Source: Prorocentrum cordatum
Taxonomy: Eukaryota > Sar > Dinophyceae > Prorocentrales > Prorocentraceae
DNA length: 64,000 bases
NCBI GenBank assembly: GCA_963575745.1
Contig: CAUYUJ010001758.1
Span: 220,175-284,174, forward strand
Reading direction: 5' to 3'
This document shows, piece after piece, positions 11,291 to 21,399 of the stretch. Made by a program: the position numbers and the translations under genes. The first letter of the stretch is position 1, and every line of letters begins with the position of its first letter. The notes under the pieces were generated by a model, which was not told where the DNA came from, did no database searches, and saw nothing but the letters and a program-made list of their open reading frames with translations.

Positions 11291-12765
11291 TCGGACGTTT
11301 AGGGGTGAGTCCTCCTGCCACCGATCAGTCAGTCAGGAACTGTGTCTAGACGGCACACCGTGTGCTCCAGGCGCCCTGCGCAGCAGGAAGGCGTTGCTGT
11401 TGCATCTGGAAGTGAAGTGCAGAACTCGTGGAGTCATAGGGGCGCATCGGTTGCAGATCACCTGCGTGAGTGAATGAGCAGTGGCCTTCCAGCGTCAGAT
11501 GGGATTGTGCAGAAACCACTCATGCCCGACCCCGCCAAGAGGTCCACTCAAGCCCGGCCCCGCCACTGATGGGCGACACGCACGTCGAAGAAGACGCAAT
11601 ACCCCAGCAAAGCATTTTCACATCAGCCAAGGTGCCTGGGGCGGGTCGAGGAGTGGGGGGCGGGAGGTCGGCCAGTGAAAACGCGGATTCCGAGGTCACT
11701 GCGCGTTTTGTCACCGCAAGGGCCTGGCACCCCTAAGAGGAATCAGACACGACCAGGCAGGCCGAGAGTGAGGATGAATCGTTCCAGAGCAGTCTGGAAC
11801 GCTCTCAGGGCTCTCCGGTACACTCCTGAACGACCAGAATTCCGCTCTCTCTGTGGCTGCACGCGCTCCTCCCCCCCCGTCAGGAGAGGACCAGCCATCC
11901 GCAGGCCCTATACCCTGGCCCCAGATGTGGTGGATGCTGGCTTCCAGCTAGGCCAGAAGGCCACCTTCGCTAAGCTGCGTGTCCAGAGCGGGCCTACGGA
12001 GGCGTGCGTGGTGGAGGACACCGTCCGCATTTTTCACTAGCGCGCCGCGCCGCCAGTGGTGTCCGCAGAAGTCGCCCTTGAAGGCTTTCGTGGCGGAGGC
12101 CATGCCGATGGCCAGCTCTGGCCTGCACGGCGCGTCGGTGCCACACGCTGATCACGCCCCCGGTCCCCAGGCGTCAGCGTCCCGAGCTCCTCTAGGCCTC
12201 CCTGCTCCTCTTCCTCCTCTTCTTCTTCCTCCTCCTCCTTCGTCTCGTCCTCCTCCTCCTCCTCCTCCTCCTCCTCCTCCTCCTCCTCCTCCTCCTCCTC
12301 CCCCTCCCTCTCCTCTTCTTCCTCCTCCTCCTCCTCATTCACACATTCATTCCTTCACTGACTCCCTCTCTCTTTCTTTCTTTCTCTTTTTGTTTGCCCT
12401 CTCTCTCTCTCTCTTTTTCTCTCTTTCTCTGTTGAAGTCTGCTTCTGATGATCGCGTCTTCAACCCAATCAGTTGCACATCAAAGTCGCATGAACAGCCA
12501 GCGCTGCCACCAGGCCTGCGCCCATACAAGCGGAGCGCCTGCTGCTGTGATCGCGGCGCGGCCCCGTAATCTTAGGAGCTGCGGCTGGCAGGCGAAGCTC
12601 TCCCTCACCCTCTCCTCTCCCTCTCCATCTCCCTGCCCTCCCCCTCGTTCCCCTCCTGCCCCTCCTCCTCCTCCCTCGCCTCCCCCTCCTCCTCCTCCTC
12701 CTCCTCCTCCTCCTCCTCTTCCTCCTCCCCTCCCTCTCCATTTCCCTGCCCCCCCCCCCCTGCAG
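11291..12765. other. Non-coding, then CTC/CT microsatellites
   Basis: From 11290 to 12200 there is mixed sequence with no convincing gene. A short open stretch at 11930-12036 ending in TAG is too weak to call. Microsatellites follow: (CTC)n 12205-12340, (CT)n 12360-12430 and (CCT)n 12655-12740. Confidence 0.55.
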
Positions 12766-12908
12766 CCGCGCGCTCGGCGCCGCGAGGTGTGCCGCCGCCT
12801 CGCGCCCCGCAGCTTCGACGTGGAGCTGGTGCGCATGGGCGACGCGGCGCCGGCCACGCCCGAGGACGCCCCCCGTCCCTGGATCTGCACGAGCCCAGAC
12901 CCCCTCGA
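12766..12908 (+). CDS. Exon candidate encoding REVCRRLAPRSFDVELVRMG
   Basis: After a pyrimidine tract ending cccctgcag, a strong 3' splice site, the frame reads PRARRREVCRRLAPRSFDVE and continues LVRMGDAAPATPEDAPRPW. It starts exactly in phase 0. The frame continues to ctcga|gtcatg, where family D begins with a GT that could serve as donor. Function unknown. Confidence 0.45.
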
Positions 12909-13075
12909 GTCATGAAAAAATCACGACGGGAGGTTTTTCATTATTTTTGGCCTCTGGGGGCCCTTACCGGCCCTCGGGACCGTCAAAAAACGACTCAGGA
13001 CGAAAAACCGGTCCTGGGGAAGGGGTCCAGACCTCTGGGGGTCGCCGTCATGAAAAAATCATGACGTCGGGGGTC
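12909..13075 (+). mobile_element. Family D element, copy 2 (most complete)
   Basis: Left end gtcatgaaaaaatcacgacg, right end gtcatgaaaaaatcatgacg: the two ends are near-identical direct repeats of 20 bases, and the word gtcatga...tcatgac is itself palindromic. Between them lie the family core words, including aaccggtcctggggaagggg. The element follows an exon candidate directly and is followed by a family E element. Confidence 0.8.
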
Positions 13076-13285
13076 TGGGAACGAAGTGGGTACGGAAAGA
13101 ATGGGCACAATGCCCAACAGCAGTTCCTGTTCATTCTGAACAGGGCTCGCTGTCCACGCCGCCGCGGCCTGTGTCCACCCGAGACGGAAGGGCCGCCTGC
13201 CCAACAGCGGCCGCTGCTGGTTTGGGACAACATTTGTTGTTGGGCATTGCACCCATTCTTTCCGTACCCGTTTCGGGCGTCCAAG
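13073..13285. mobile_element. Family E inverted-repeat element, copy 1
   Basis: The ends carry imperfect inverted repeats around aagtgggtacggaaagaatg and cattctttccgtacccgttt. The inside contains tgcccaacagcagttcctgt, a palindromic ttctgaacagg region, gccgccgcggcctgtgtcca and caacagcggccgctg. The second copy at 47532 is closely similar over its whole length. No coding capacity; MITE-like. Confidence 0.8.
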
Positions 13286-13512
13286 CTGGAGCAGGGGCGA
13301 GGCGCCCTGGCCTGCCCGGCGATCGTTGGCCTAATTATTCTAAAGTCGGGCCTGCCTCTCTACAGGAGGCATGTCCAGAACTAGTTCAGAAATGATTTGG
13401 GCACGATTTGGGAAACATATGTTTGATGACATTTGGGTCACTCTTTCCGTATCTTTATTCTTCGACCAAAATCCGGCTATCGGGGGACATGCCCGACCGA
13501 AGCTTATTCATG

Positions 13513-13704
13513 GTTTTGCCGTTCGGCGCGGGCCCTCTCCCCCCCCCTATGGAGTAGATCTTGGCTGTTTCTGGCGCCTGTCTCGAGCAGGTGGAGCCTC
13601 CCCCATAGGGCGCACTGCTGCAACAAAAATCGCATGACGCAGAGGTCTGGAGTCAGACCCCCCCTCCCTTCCGCCCAATGTCGAAACGCCGAACAGGAAA
13701 AAGC
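13513..13704 (+). repeat. Family G interspersed repeat, copy 1
   Basis: Recognised by gcggggcc-type start (gccgttcggcgcgggcc), ccctatggagtagatctt, ggagcctcccccatagggcg, gcagaggtctggagtcagac and cccaatgtcgaaacgccgaa. The same order recurs at 18889, 38624 and 48029. No conserved ORF across copies, so I treat it as a non-autonomous dispersed repeat. Confidence 0.75.
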
Positions 13705-13904
13705 TGACCTGCCTGTAGTCCCACCAGAGAGAATGTTCTAATATGGTTTCTTCTGGTGATGCCCTTCGAGTAGAACGTTTCTGTCTGAGACCGTCCGGGT
13801 TTAGATACATCGGGCTTCTGTTTTGAGCACATTCTAAGACACTTCCGTGGTAGGCGTGCAGGAATGCCCAGGGGGTCGATCCCTTCTCAACATTCCCACG
13901 GCTG
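13705..13904 (+). repeat. Family F interspersed repeat, copy 1
   Basis: It starts cctgtagtcccaccag, contains catcgggcttctg and ttctaagacac, and ends ggtaggcgtgcaggaatgcc. Related sequence is at 38380, 44395 and 47445, usually beside a family G element, so F and G may be parts of one larger repeat. Confidence 0.65.
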
Positions 13905-14050
13905 GGGGGGGGAAACGATCGGGAACTTTGGCTTCGCGCGCCGGTTCTGGCCCACTACGCTTCGTCGCGACACGCTGCTCGGAGGGGGAGGAGGAGGAGG
14001 AGGAGGAGGAGGAGGAGGAGGAGGAGGAGGAGGAGGACGTCCCAGTTCTC
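13905..14050 (+). mobile_element. Family O element with GGA tail, copy 1
   Basis: The sequence aaacgatcgggaacttt, gttctggcccactacgcttc, gtcgcgacacgctgctcgga runs into (GGA)n and gacgtc. A near-identical element at 14902-15014 also ends in GGA and gacgtc, so the microsatellite appears to be part of the element. Confidence 0.7.
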
Positions 14051-14052
14051 AG

Positions 14053-14159
14053 GCGTCGACGTCCCGAGCTGTGCCCCAGCCTCCCGCTCCCCGCGGAGCG
14101 ACGCGCCCTCCGCTCTCGCAGGGCACGGCGTGCCGCCGGGGCCGCCGGCGCGACGCGCT
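14053..14159 (+). CDS. Exon candidate with canonical GTAAG donor
   Basis: Acceptor gttctcag|gcgtcg and donor gcgct|gtaagc flank an open frame reading RRRPELCPSLPLPAERRALR and then SRRARRAAGAAGATR. It is Arg/Ala-rich with GC-ending codons. GTAAG is the best donor match in the region. Another frame also lacks stops until the donor, so the reading frame is not certain. Confidence 0.4.
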
Positions 14160-14888
14160 GTAAGCAGAGGCTCCTTATACTGCAGGCTCGGGGCTTCGCG
14201 CGTCGAGGCTCGAGGTTGTCAGACGCTTTTGCCGGCCATCTGCGGTCCTCTGGTCTCGGGGGAGCGTAAGGCCCGGGTTTGCCAGGACTCGGGTTTGCCA
14301 TCGTTTTTTGACGACCGCGCCTCAGATTTTGACGCGGAGGAGTTTCGTGGGATGTCTGCAGCGGGAGGCCTCGTCAAAATGCAGGCTCGGCCTCGTCATT
14401 TTTTTGACGACTTCGTCGGGGATTTCCGAGTCCCTTGTACCCAGGTCTTACGTCCCCCTGACATGAGATGCCGCATTTGGGGGCCAGGTCTCGCCGAGAG
14501 CGCTCCAGGGCTGCCCGGACCGTCCCGAGCGGCCGCCGGAGAGCCGAGCTGTGGCTCGGAAGCCAGGGGGGAATGTTAGGGGGGGCAGGCTTCAGATGCA
14601 GCAGCTTCACGCAGAGCAAGGAGGCCGCCCCGACTAGATCCCCCCACGCGTGCGGCGCCAGCTCGCTTCGGGCAGCCCTCCTGCTCGATGGTGCAGCACC
14701 GCTCCTTCTTGCCCTCGCTCCACCCGGCTTCCAAATTGGAGTGGCGCGTGTCAAGGTCATAGGGCTTGGACGGAGCTTCCGGGCATCTCAATCAGCACCA
14801 CACTTCCCCGTACGGGGACCAGCCGGCTCCCCAATTCGAGTGCCCGGCGCTGCGGGCATACAGCTTGCATGGACGACGTGTCTTCACG
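14160..14888. other. No clear gene
   Basis: Mixed sequence. Two related segments (cggcttccaaattggagtg near 14722 and ccggctccccaattcgagtg near 14822) suggest an old tandem duplication. A frame near 14766-14910 is open but I find no family match. Confidence 0.4.
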
Positions 14889-15027
14889 GCCAGCCTGCAC
14901 CGCTGGGGGGAAGCGATCGGGAACTCTGGCTTCGCGTGTCGCGCCGCCGGTTCTGGCCCACCACGCTTCGTCGCGACACGCTGCTCGGAGGAGGAGGAGG
15001 AGGAGGAGGACGTCGCCAGCCTGCACC
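14889..15027 (+). mobile_element. Family O element, copy 2, flanked by 13-base direct repeats
   Basis: The direct repeat gccagcctgcacc is at 14889-14901 and again at 15015-15027. Between them lies the family O body (aagcgatcgggaac, gttctggcccaccacg, cacgctgctcgg) ending in (GGA)n and gacgtc. The flanking repeat looks like a target-site duplication. Confidence 0.7.
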
Positions 15028-15039
15028 AGCGGTGCTGCT

Positions 15040-15740
15040 GCCGCCTCCTCCTCTTTCTCCCCTCCTCGTGGTCCCTCAGGCCCTCCCCCGCTGGCAACCT
15101 CGTGCGCCGCCTCCTCCTGCTTCGCCTCGCCCACCTCCTGGCCGCCTCCTCTTCCTCCTCTTCCTCCTCCTCCTTCTCCTCCTCCTCCTCGTCCTCCTCT
15201 TCCTCCTTCTCCTCTCCCCTCCTCCTCCTCCTCCTCCTCCTCCTCCTCTTCCTCCTCCTCCTCTCCCTCCTCCTCCTCCTCCTCCTCCTCCTCCTCCTCC
15301 GCAGCAGCAGCAGCAGCAGCAGCAGCAACACCAGCATCAGGCTCGTCGTCCCCCCTCCTCGGCGCGTGCCGCCGCGTCTCCGGCGCCCCGCGCGCCGGCC
15401 TTCTTTCTGCGTCTCGTCGATCACGCGCTGGCTGCCTCCTTTGGGCTCCTCTTGCGCTCCTCAGTCACCTCCTCATAGCCTCATGGTCTCGTTTTCGTCA
15501 TCCTCCTCCTCGCCCTTCTCCTCCTCCTCCTCCTCCTTTTTCTCCTCCTCTTCCTTTTTCTCCTCCTCCTCCTCTTCCTTTTTCTCCTCCTCCTCCTCCT
15601 CCTCCTGCTCCTCCTCCTCCTCCTCCTCCTCCTCCTCCTCCACCTCCTCCTGCTCCCCCTCACGCGACGGCAGCCGCCGCCGCCGCCGCCTGCAGTGCCA
15701 CCGCCGCCGCCAGGCGCGCAGCGGCCGCCCCAGGCCGCGG
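15040..15740. repeat. CTC/CCT and CAG microsatellite block
   Basis: (CTC)n 15130-15300, (CAG)n 15300-15328 and (CTC)n 15500-15655 are separated by GC-rich linkers. It lies just 3' of the minus-strand LINE relic. The long ORFs are Ser, Leu or Glu runs produced by the repeats. Confidence 0.85.
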
Positions 15741-17015
15741 TTACGACAGCTGCTGCAGGATGGCCCGCGCGTTTTCCCGGCGCAGGGAAACGGAACGTCG
15801 CTGAGCCATTTTGTCGCTTCGCCGGCGGCCTCCTCCTTTCCGCGCTCGTAGGCAGCGCGCGCAGCTAGCAGGGCGAAGGCGCGTCGCGTCTCGCCGCCCA
15901 GTCCCCGTCGTGCGCCTCCACCACCACCCGTACCTCCCGAGGGGAGCGCCGGGGTCGGCGGCGGAGTGCGCAATGAGGTCCCCGCTGAAGCCGGACTTCA
16001 CCGCGAAGTCCATGGCGGCGGAGGGGCCGCCGCGCCCTTTGGGGACGTAGACATCAGCCGGCCGGTGGCCATCGTTGTCCAGTCCGTCGCCGTGCAGCTC
16101 TTCGGCGTCCGGCCCTTCGCCAGGTGCCCAGGGCGGCAGCAGCCCGGGCCACTCCAGCTCCGCCCCCGAGAAGCCAGCGGCATGGGCGTCGACGGAAGTG
16201 CCGTTGCGGAGCTTGTTGTGGCGCCGCGTGCGGTCGCCTTGGCAGGCGCACGCCGAGGCGTGGTCGCAGCGCGCGTCCATGACTTCTCCGCGCGCCGGGC
16301 AGAACGTCTCCTCCTCCCTCACCTGGACCCGGGTCCGCCGTCCGATCCCGATCTGCACTAGGCTCTGCGAGATCGCTGCGCCGAGCGCCTCGCCGGGGGG
16401 CGTCCGCAGGTGCGCGCCGGCGCCCGGCGCGGCCACGAGGTCAAGGTGGGCGCGCGTCGCAGGCGAGGGGCGGTCCCAAAGAATTGCGCGCGCGGCGTCG
16501 TCGAGCTTGTCCGAGAAGGTCTTCTGGTTGGAGTGCGTCTCGGGGTCGAAGCGAGGGGCGCGGTCTGCCTCAGGCAAGCTGGCGTTGTGGGCCGGGAGCG
16601 CCGCGGTCAGGGCCCCAGCGTCGCCCGCTTCGTCGTCTGCGTAGCCCGTGCACATGGACTGGCAGAGCTCACTGTTTTTGGTGCGCGAGGAGAGGTAAGC
16701 TGGCGGAGCGAAGGCCCAGGCCGCCTCTGTTGAGTTTCAGCTGCCTTGCGCCCGGGAGTTCCCGGCGAGGGAGGTGCTGACCAGATTCCCCAGGCCGGAG
16801 CGAACAGCGGAGCCCATCTCCAGAAGAACGTGGGTGGAGGGCGGCACCATGCGCGCCGAGAATGCAGGCTCACCTGCGCGTTGTCCAGGCAGGCCAGCGC
16901 GTCCAGGAGCTCCGCGGTCTTCTTTACGCGTTTCAGCGTGCGCTGGCGGCAGAAGTCGTCGCTCCCGATGGGCGTGCCGGGGAGCTCGAAGCAGCCGTTG
17001 GTGCGCTTGCGAACC
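15741..17015 (-). pseudogene. LINE relic, thumb to C-terminus, multiple frameshifts
   Basis: Reading 3' to 5' on the plus strand, the first recognisable piece is FELPGTPIGSDDFC and ELLDALACLDNAQVSLHSRR (about 17005-16850), the RT thumb. It then shifts to a frame with PPSTHVLLEMGSAVRSGLG, shifts again to LKLNRGGLGLRSASLPL, and returns to the frame of the 304-codon ORF ending at 15741. That ORF has CPARGEVMDARCDHASACAC followed by RHNKLRNG, a Cys/His cluster with an RHN motif, then RPADVYVPKGRGG and AMDFAVKSGF. These motifs recur in dinoflagellate and oomycete LINE C-termini (recalled, not searched). The catalytic RT core is absent. It is the only clear minus-strand gene relic here. Confidence 0.8.
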
Positions 17016-17036
17016 CGGCCACTGCGGTTTTTGGTC

Positions 17037-17600
17037 GAGCTCCCTGTTGGGCCACGAACCGTGTGTGTGTGTGTGGTGCGACGAGATAGCGACGGAACTG
17101 CATGCGAACCATTCCGCTGGTGCCTTCGGTGGAGGTCCCTATGGGGCCACGAACCGTGTGGGGGTGCGCCAAAATGAGGGCGGAACTGCATGCGAACCCT
17201 GCCGCTGGCGCCTTCGGTGGAGCTCCCCATGCGGCCGTGTGAGGGGTGCGCCGAGATGAGGTGGAACTGCATGCCGACCCTGCCACTCAGGCCTTCGGTG
17301 GAGCTCCCTACGGGGCCACGAGCCGTGTGAGGGGTTCGTCGAAATGAGTGGAACTGCATGCGAGCCCTGCTGCTTGGGGCCTTCGGTAGAGTTCCCTATG
17401 GGGCCACGAGACGTGCGAGGGGTGCGCCGACATGGGGTCGGAACGGCATGCGAACCTTGCACTTGGGGCCTTCGGTAGAGCTCCTTGTGTGGCCACGAGC
17501 CGTGCGAGGGGTGCTTTGACATGAGTTTGGAACTGCACGCGCATTGTGCTATTGGGGCCTTATGTGGAGCTGTTCATGCGCCACAAAGCGTGTGAGGGGC
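17037..17600. repeat. Tandem array, about 88-base unit, 6-7 copies
   Basis: Units begin gagctccctatggggccacg near 17037, 17131, 17219, 17300, 17388, 17477 and 17566. They continue through cgtgtgaggggtgcgcc, atgag, ggaactgcatgcgaaccctg and cttggggccttcggt. Copies diverge by roughly 10-20 percent. The array abuts the 5' truncated end of the minus-strand LINE relic. Confidence 0.9.
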
Positions 17601-17860
17601 GTGCTTACTTCTTGCCGATGTTGATGGCGATGGCGAGGATGTTTGTGGCAATGAAGGTGATGATGCTGCTGATGATCATGATGGTGATGATGACGGTGAT
17701 GTTGACGAATATGACGACGATGCTGGTATGATGACGGCGCTGATGATGATGACGATGGTGATGATGGTGACGAACGAGACTGATGGCGATATTGGTGACG
17801 AGGACGGCTGTGATGAAAATGGTGATGTTGGTGATGATGATGAGGCGGAGTAAGGGGGAT
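17600..17860. repeat. Imperfect (GATGAT/GATGGT)n tract
   Basis: Triplets of GAT, GGT and GAC with scattered changes. The frames give Met/Val/Thr or Ile-rich artefacts. Confidence 0.8.
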
Positions 17861-18379
17861 GAGGAAGAGAGGGCAGCGGGAAGACGACCGCGGAGCGCTG
17901 CCTCTTCAAAACGAGGGCCCAACACCACAATCTGGTTGGGAACGCCCTATGGTTGTGTTCAGAATCTGCAACATCGCGAGCGCACTTTTTTCTTTTGAAA
18001 ATTCTGATTGTGAAACCGTGTGTTTTGCATTCTCGTTTTCGGAACACTCGGTTTTGACATTCTTAGGACATCAACGAGCTTTAGAGGGCTTTTCGGCATG
18101 CGCGCGCGACGAAGCGCGCGTGTGCACATCGTCCCGTTGTTTCCAAAGGATTCTTGAACGTGGATATTTTGTGATAAACGAGTGCGTGCGCACAGCATGT
18201 TTTCCAGAGGATGAAAAGGGGGCGATGCCGGCTCGGTCGGCTGGGTTGGTACGAGCTCATACTTGGGAAGGACGAGTGCGCAGGATCATATACGAAATGC
18301 AATCTGAAACGGGGGACCGTTAAGTCCAGGGGGGCAGGTGGGGAGATTCCATTATTCTTGTTGTTAAAAAAGAGATGTA
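17861..18379. other. Non-coding, no feature seen
   Basis: Less GC-rich, mixed sequence. I find no exon, element end or repeat in it. Confidence 0.45.
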
Positions 18380-18615
18380 AGCGGTGGCGGGGCGGCGATG
18401 CCGCGGCGACGGGGCGGCGACGAAACGACGAAAATCGCCGCCAGACCGCCAGACAGGCCAAGACGACGGGCGGCGACGAGGCGGCGACAGGGCGGCGACG
18501 ACGGCTACATCGCCGCTGGGCCAACAGCCACGCCCAGACGACGGGCCGCGACGAGGCGGCGACGGGGCGGCGACGGCGGTTCCATAGCTGCCAGACCGAC
18601 GGCCAGGCCTTTCTT
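18380..18615. repeat. GGCGACG-rich tandem repeat
   Basis: About 2-3 units of roughly 75 bases built from gacgacgggcggcgacgagg, cggcgac and gccagac words. The open frames of Arg/Gly/Asp composition are repeat artefacts. Confidence 0.7.
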
Positions 18616-18659
18616 CAAACAAGAAGTAAGAACCCCTAGGTGGAAACACTGTTCGGGGA

Positions 18660-18745
18660 ATTGCTATAGTATGTATTATGTATGTATGTACGTAAGTAAG
18701 TCAGTCAGTCAGTCAGTATGTAAGTAAGTATGTATGTATGTATGC

Positions 18746-18778
<33 letters not shown>

Positions 18779-18835
18779 TGTATGTATGCATATATATATA
18801 TGTATATATATATATATATGTACACACGCACGTAT
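18660..18835. repeat. (TATG)n / (TA)n microsatellite
   Basis: Tetranucleotide tatg runs with a tatata section at 18788-18818. The Tyr/Val/Cys/Met and Ile/His/Thr frames are not genes. Confidence 0.95.
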
Positions 18836-18888
18836 TATCCACACAGTTACATTTGTATCGATTCTCGGCAGTTTTCTTATGCATTGTT

Positions 18889-19085
18889 TTGCCGATCGGC
18901 GCGGGCCTTCGCCCCCCCCCCCCCATGGAGTAAATCTGTGTGGTTTTTGGCGCCTGTTTCCAGAATTGGAGTCTCCCCCGTAGGACGAAGTGTTGCAAGC
19001 AGTCGCGTTGAGCAGAGGTCCGGAGCCAAACGCCCCCCTTTCCCCCCCCCCTTCCGCCCAATGGCGACCCGCCGAATAATAAAAT
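18889..19085 (+). repeat. Family G interspersed repeat, copy 2
   Basis: The copy reads gccgatcggcgcgggcc, a poly-C run, catggagtaaatctgtg, tggagtctcccccgtaggac, gcagtcgcgttgagcagagg and cttccgcccaatggcga, in the same order as copies 1, 3 and 4. It is followed by a (CT)n run at 19095-19135. Confidence 0.8.
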
Positions 19086-19094
19086 GCTCACTTG

Positions 19095-19137
<43 letters not shown>

Positions 19138-19639
19138 TCCGCTTTCCTCCCTGTCTCCACTGATCGGCCCCGTCGCCGCGGAGGACTTCGCCGGCGCCCT
19201 CTTCCCACCGCTGGGCCAGCCGAAGGACTCGGATCGTGGTGGCTGTGGGCTCGTCAGCCGGGCCGTCGCCGCCGGCAGAGGTTCCCGCAGGCGTCTCTGG
19301 AGGCCCCTGGAGGCCCAGAGAGTTCCCAAGCCCAACACTGCAGATACTCGTGGATCCTTCACGTCCAGGAGCAGGAGCAGGAGCAGGACACTGCAATTTG
19401 ACCGGATCGGGTGTGGGGGTCGCGATTATTAGAATGGAGGGTGGGGGGTGGAGGAGGTTTCCTTGCTTCACCTGTGCCTGCAGCGTGCTCTGGGGTCTAT
19501 ACTTTCCCATTCTTCTACAGCCGCGAGGCGCCTTTCTTTATCCCGCACTGTTGCAGGGCACAGGCCTGCCACTATTTTTCCACAACTGACGCCACAAGCT
19601 TGCACTTCAAGTCCGACGAACGTCCACAACAACAGGAGC

Positions 19640-19755
19640 AGGACGAGCAGGAGGACGAGGAGCGGGAGGCCGCTGCTTGGTGGCAAGGCGCTCTGGGCCA
19701 GCCGCCGGGCAGCGGCTGCTCCAGCCCAAGTCCAGCCCTGTGGTCCTCGCGTCGT
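19640..19755 (+). CDS. Exon candidate, paralogous to the one at 20160
   Basis: The frame reads EDEEREAAAWWQGALGQPPG and continues SGCSSP. It is clearly related at protein and DNA level to EGEKEAVARWPGGLGRALGS at 20160-20235. Both follow an aggagcag-rich tract that could act as an AG acceptor. The function is unknown and a non-coding duplication is possible. Confidence 0.3.
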
Positions 19756-19976
19756 ACGTTACCACGGCGGGCAATCTTGTTCGTTTCGATCACAAGGGCG
19801 CTCCCGGATCCACCCATTTCGAAAAAGGCGGCAGACAGATTCGGTCCATGGTTCCGGACGATCTGCTTTACGTTTTTTCTGTTTTTTGTTTTTCTTTCTT
19901 TCCGGGGACGTCGGATCGCAGGGAGGCGTAGGACAAGCAAGAGCAATAACAGGAGCAGTAGCAGGAGCAGGAACAG

Positions 19977-20081
19977 GCAACGGTCAAATTCAGCGCCGTG
20001 GACATCGACCTCCTGGCGTTGGGCTATGCGCCGACGGCTGCAGAAGCGCGGGTGCTCCTACGGCTGGGTGGCGAGCGCCTG
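19977..20081 (+). CDS. Exon candidate with weak UBA-like sequence
   Basis: Exactly 35 codons lie between an AG|G acceptor (gaacag|gcaacg) and a GT donor (gcctg|gtagta), phase 0 at both ends. It reads ATVKFSAVDIDLLALGYAPT and then AAEARVLLRLGGERL. The pattern of a hydrophobic LxxLGYxP turn followed by an Ala/Leu-rich helix resembles a ubiquitin-associated (UBA) three-helix bundle, but it is short and the match is by eye only. The clean phase and splice sites make this one of the better exon candidates. Confidence 0.5.
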
Positions 20082-20159
20082 GTAGTATTACATCATTTTT
20101 TGTAGTTGCAATGTGCTGCGTGTTTCGGCAGTGTCTTCGCAGGAGCAGGAACAGGAGCA

Positions 20160-20235
20160 GGAGGGCGAGAAGGAGGCCGTTGCCCGGTGGCCGGGCGGTC
20201 TCGGCCGGGCACTTGGCAGCGGCGCATCCTGGGTG
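20160..20235 (+). CDS. Exon candidate, paralogue of 19640-19755
   Basis: The frame reads EGEKEAVARWPGGLGRALGS followed by GASW, with a possible GT donor (tcctgg|gtggcc). The similarity to the segment 500 bases upstream suggests exon duplication, or two copies of a repeat. Confidence 0.3.
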
Positions 20236-20884
20236 GCCGGTGCTGTGCATTGGGGGTCGCGCCGCCGCCGCCTCGCTGCAGGAGCAAGTTTTGCGACGAC
20301 CCCCCCGAGGGGAAATGTCTCGCAAGACGAAGCGTGGCCGCCGAGCGGCCGCGACCGCGGGGGCCCGGCCACCACCTGAACTGCATGGTCCCCGACCGTG
20401 CCTTCGAGCGTAAACATGCCAGCGAAGACGAGGAAACCGCAGGAACAGGGCTTGAGGGGTAGGGGGACGGCCCGATCGGGCATTCTCGCCCTGCTCCCGC
20501 CGCAGTAGCAGGAAAGGGGGGGGGCGAGGAGGAGGAGGAGGAGGAGGAGGAGGAGCATGAGGACCAGTGTAAACACAAGACCCATCAAAGATGTTGCAAT
20601 GGGCCCTCCCCGAGTTTTCCCCTCAGAGGCTGCAGGGGCTCCTGCAAGGATTTTCCACACTGCGGGTAAAGTCCCGTTGGAAGGTGACCGTTTGAAAATC
20701 TCCATTAGTGGTGCGCCTCGAATCAACGTTAGTGATGCGACGTGGCGATTCCAAATCGTGCCAGGGCACGATATCAGGGGCGTCAACACCGCGAATGAAC
20801 GCGAGTGTCGCGCCCTGACCATCCTAAGTCGTGCCCAAACACTGTTTCTGGGACGTCAACCATAATAACAATTGAAACCGGAGT
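20236..20884. other. No clear gene
   Basis: Contains a possible short open piece at 20390-20455 (MVPDRAFERKHASEDEETAG) and a (GGA)n tract at 20525-20560. The 20560-20870 sequence is mixed and unassigned. Confidence 0.4.
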
Positions 20885-21160
20885 GAATTGTGATCACGGA
20901 TGAGTGCGGCGCACAGGCGAGAGCCACATTTAAAAAACATCGCCTTCCATCCGTGAAGCTCTTGCATGTTTTGAAACGAGTGTGCGCGGCGCTAAAACGG
21001 GAATCACATTTTGAAAACGAGCCACCCTCCATCCAAACAAATGTTGCAAAATTCAAGCTTCAGGACCGCGCAATTTGAGGACAACTCATACCAAACGCCC
21101 AGTCCGCCCTACTGACCCGTCTCGGGGTGCGTCAGGGAGGAGTTCTAGCCAAGGCCTTAC
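20885..21160. repeat. Family P tandem array, copy 1
   Basis: Units of about 80-85 bases share gagagccacatttt, gccctccatccgtgaa and ttttgaaacgagtgtg words. The array ends with a distinct terminus containing aaacgcccagtccgcc and ctcggggtgcgtcagggagg. The same end structure closes the arrays at 22010-22345 and 31080-31745. Confidence 0.75.
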
Positions 21161-21204
21161 TGCTGGTGCTGCCGACCCTGGAAGATCGGGCCGGACGATG
21201 CGGG

Positions 21205-21385
21205 GGGATTTGGGAAGGGGGGTAACGAAATTTGCTGCATGCAGCTGGTTTCGGCCCCGCCGAGGGGTCCATTCCTCGATACATGGCCGCCTCAAGCGCA
21301 GGGAGGCGCCGGGAAAATCAGCTACGTGAGCTGATTTCCAACCCCCCCCCTTTGCTATCCCCCCCTTTCGCCCGACCCGAGAAGA
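21205..21385 (+). mobile_element. Family H element, copy 1
   Basis: Body: gcatgcagctggtttcggcc, cgaggggtcc, gcgccgggaaaatcagct, gtgagctga and ccccctttgctatcccccc, ending ttcgcccgacccga. Copy 2 at 38158-38360 has the same order with better terminal inverted repeats. Confidence 0.75.
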
Positions 21386-21399
21386 CGACCCCCGCGATG

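Noticed and set aside
11930-12040. Short ORF end reading VVDAGFQLGQKATFAKLRVQ
   Set aside because: Possible 3' coding end, but no splice-site or family support and the opposite strand is equally open.
15800-15815. agccatttt as a relic of the dinoflagellate spliced leader
   Set aside because: Only nine bases match the remembered leader and they lie inside the LINE relic coding frame; no longer match was found on either strand.
17037-17600. CRISPR-like spacing of repeats
   Set aside because: Units are contiguous, diverged and about 88 bases with no unique spacers, in what is clearly eukaryotic DNA.
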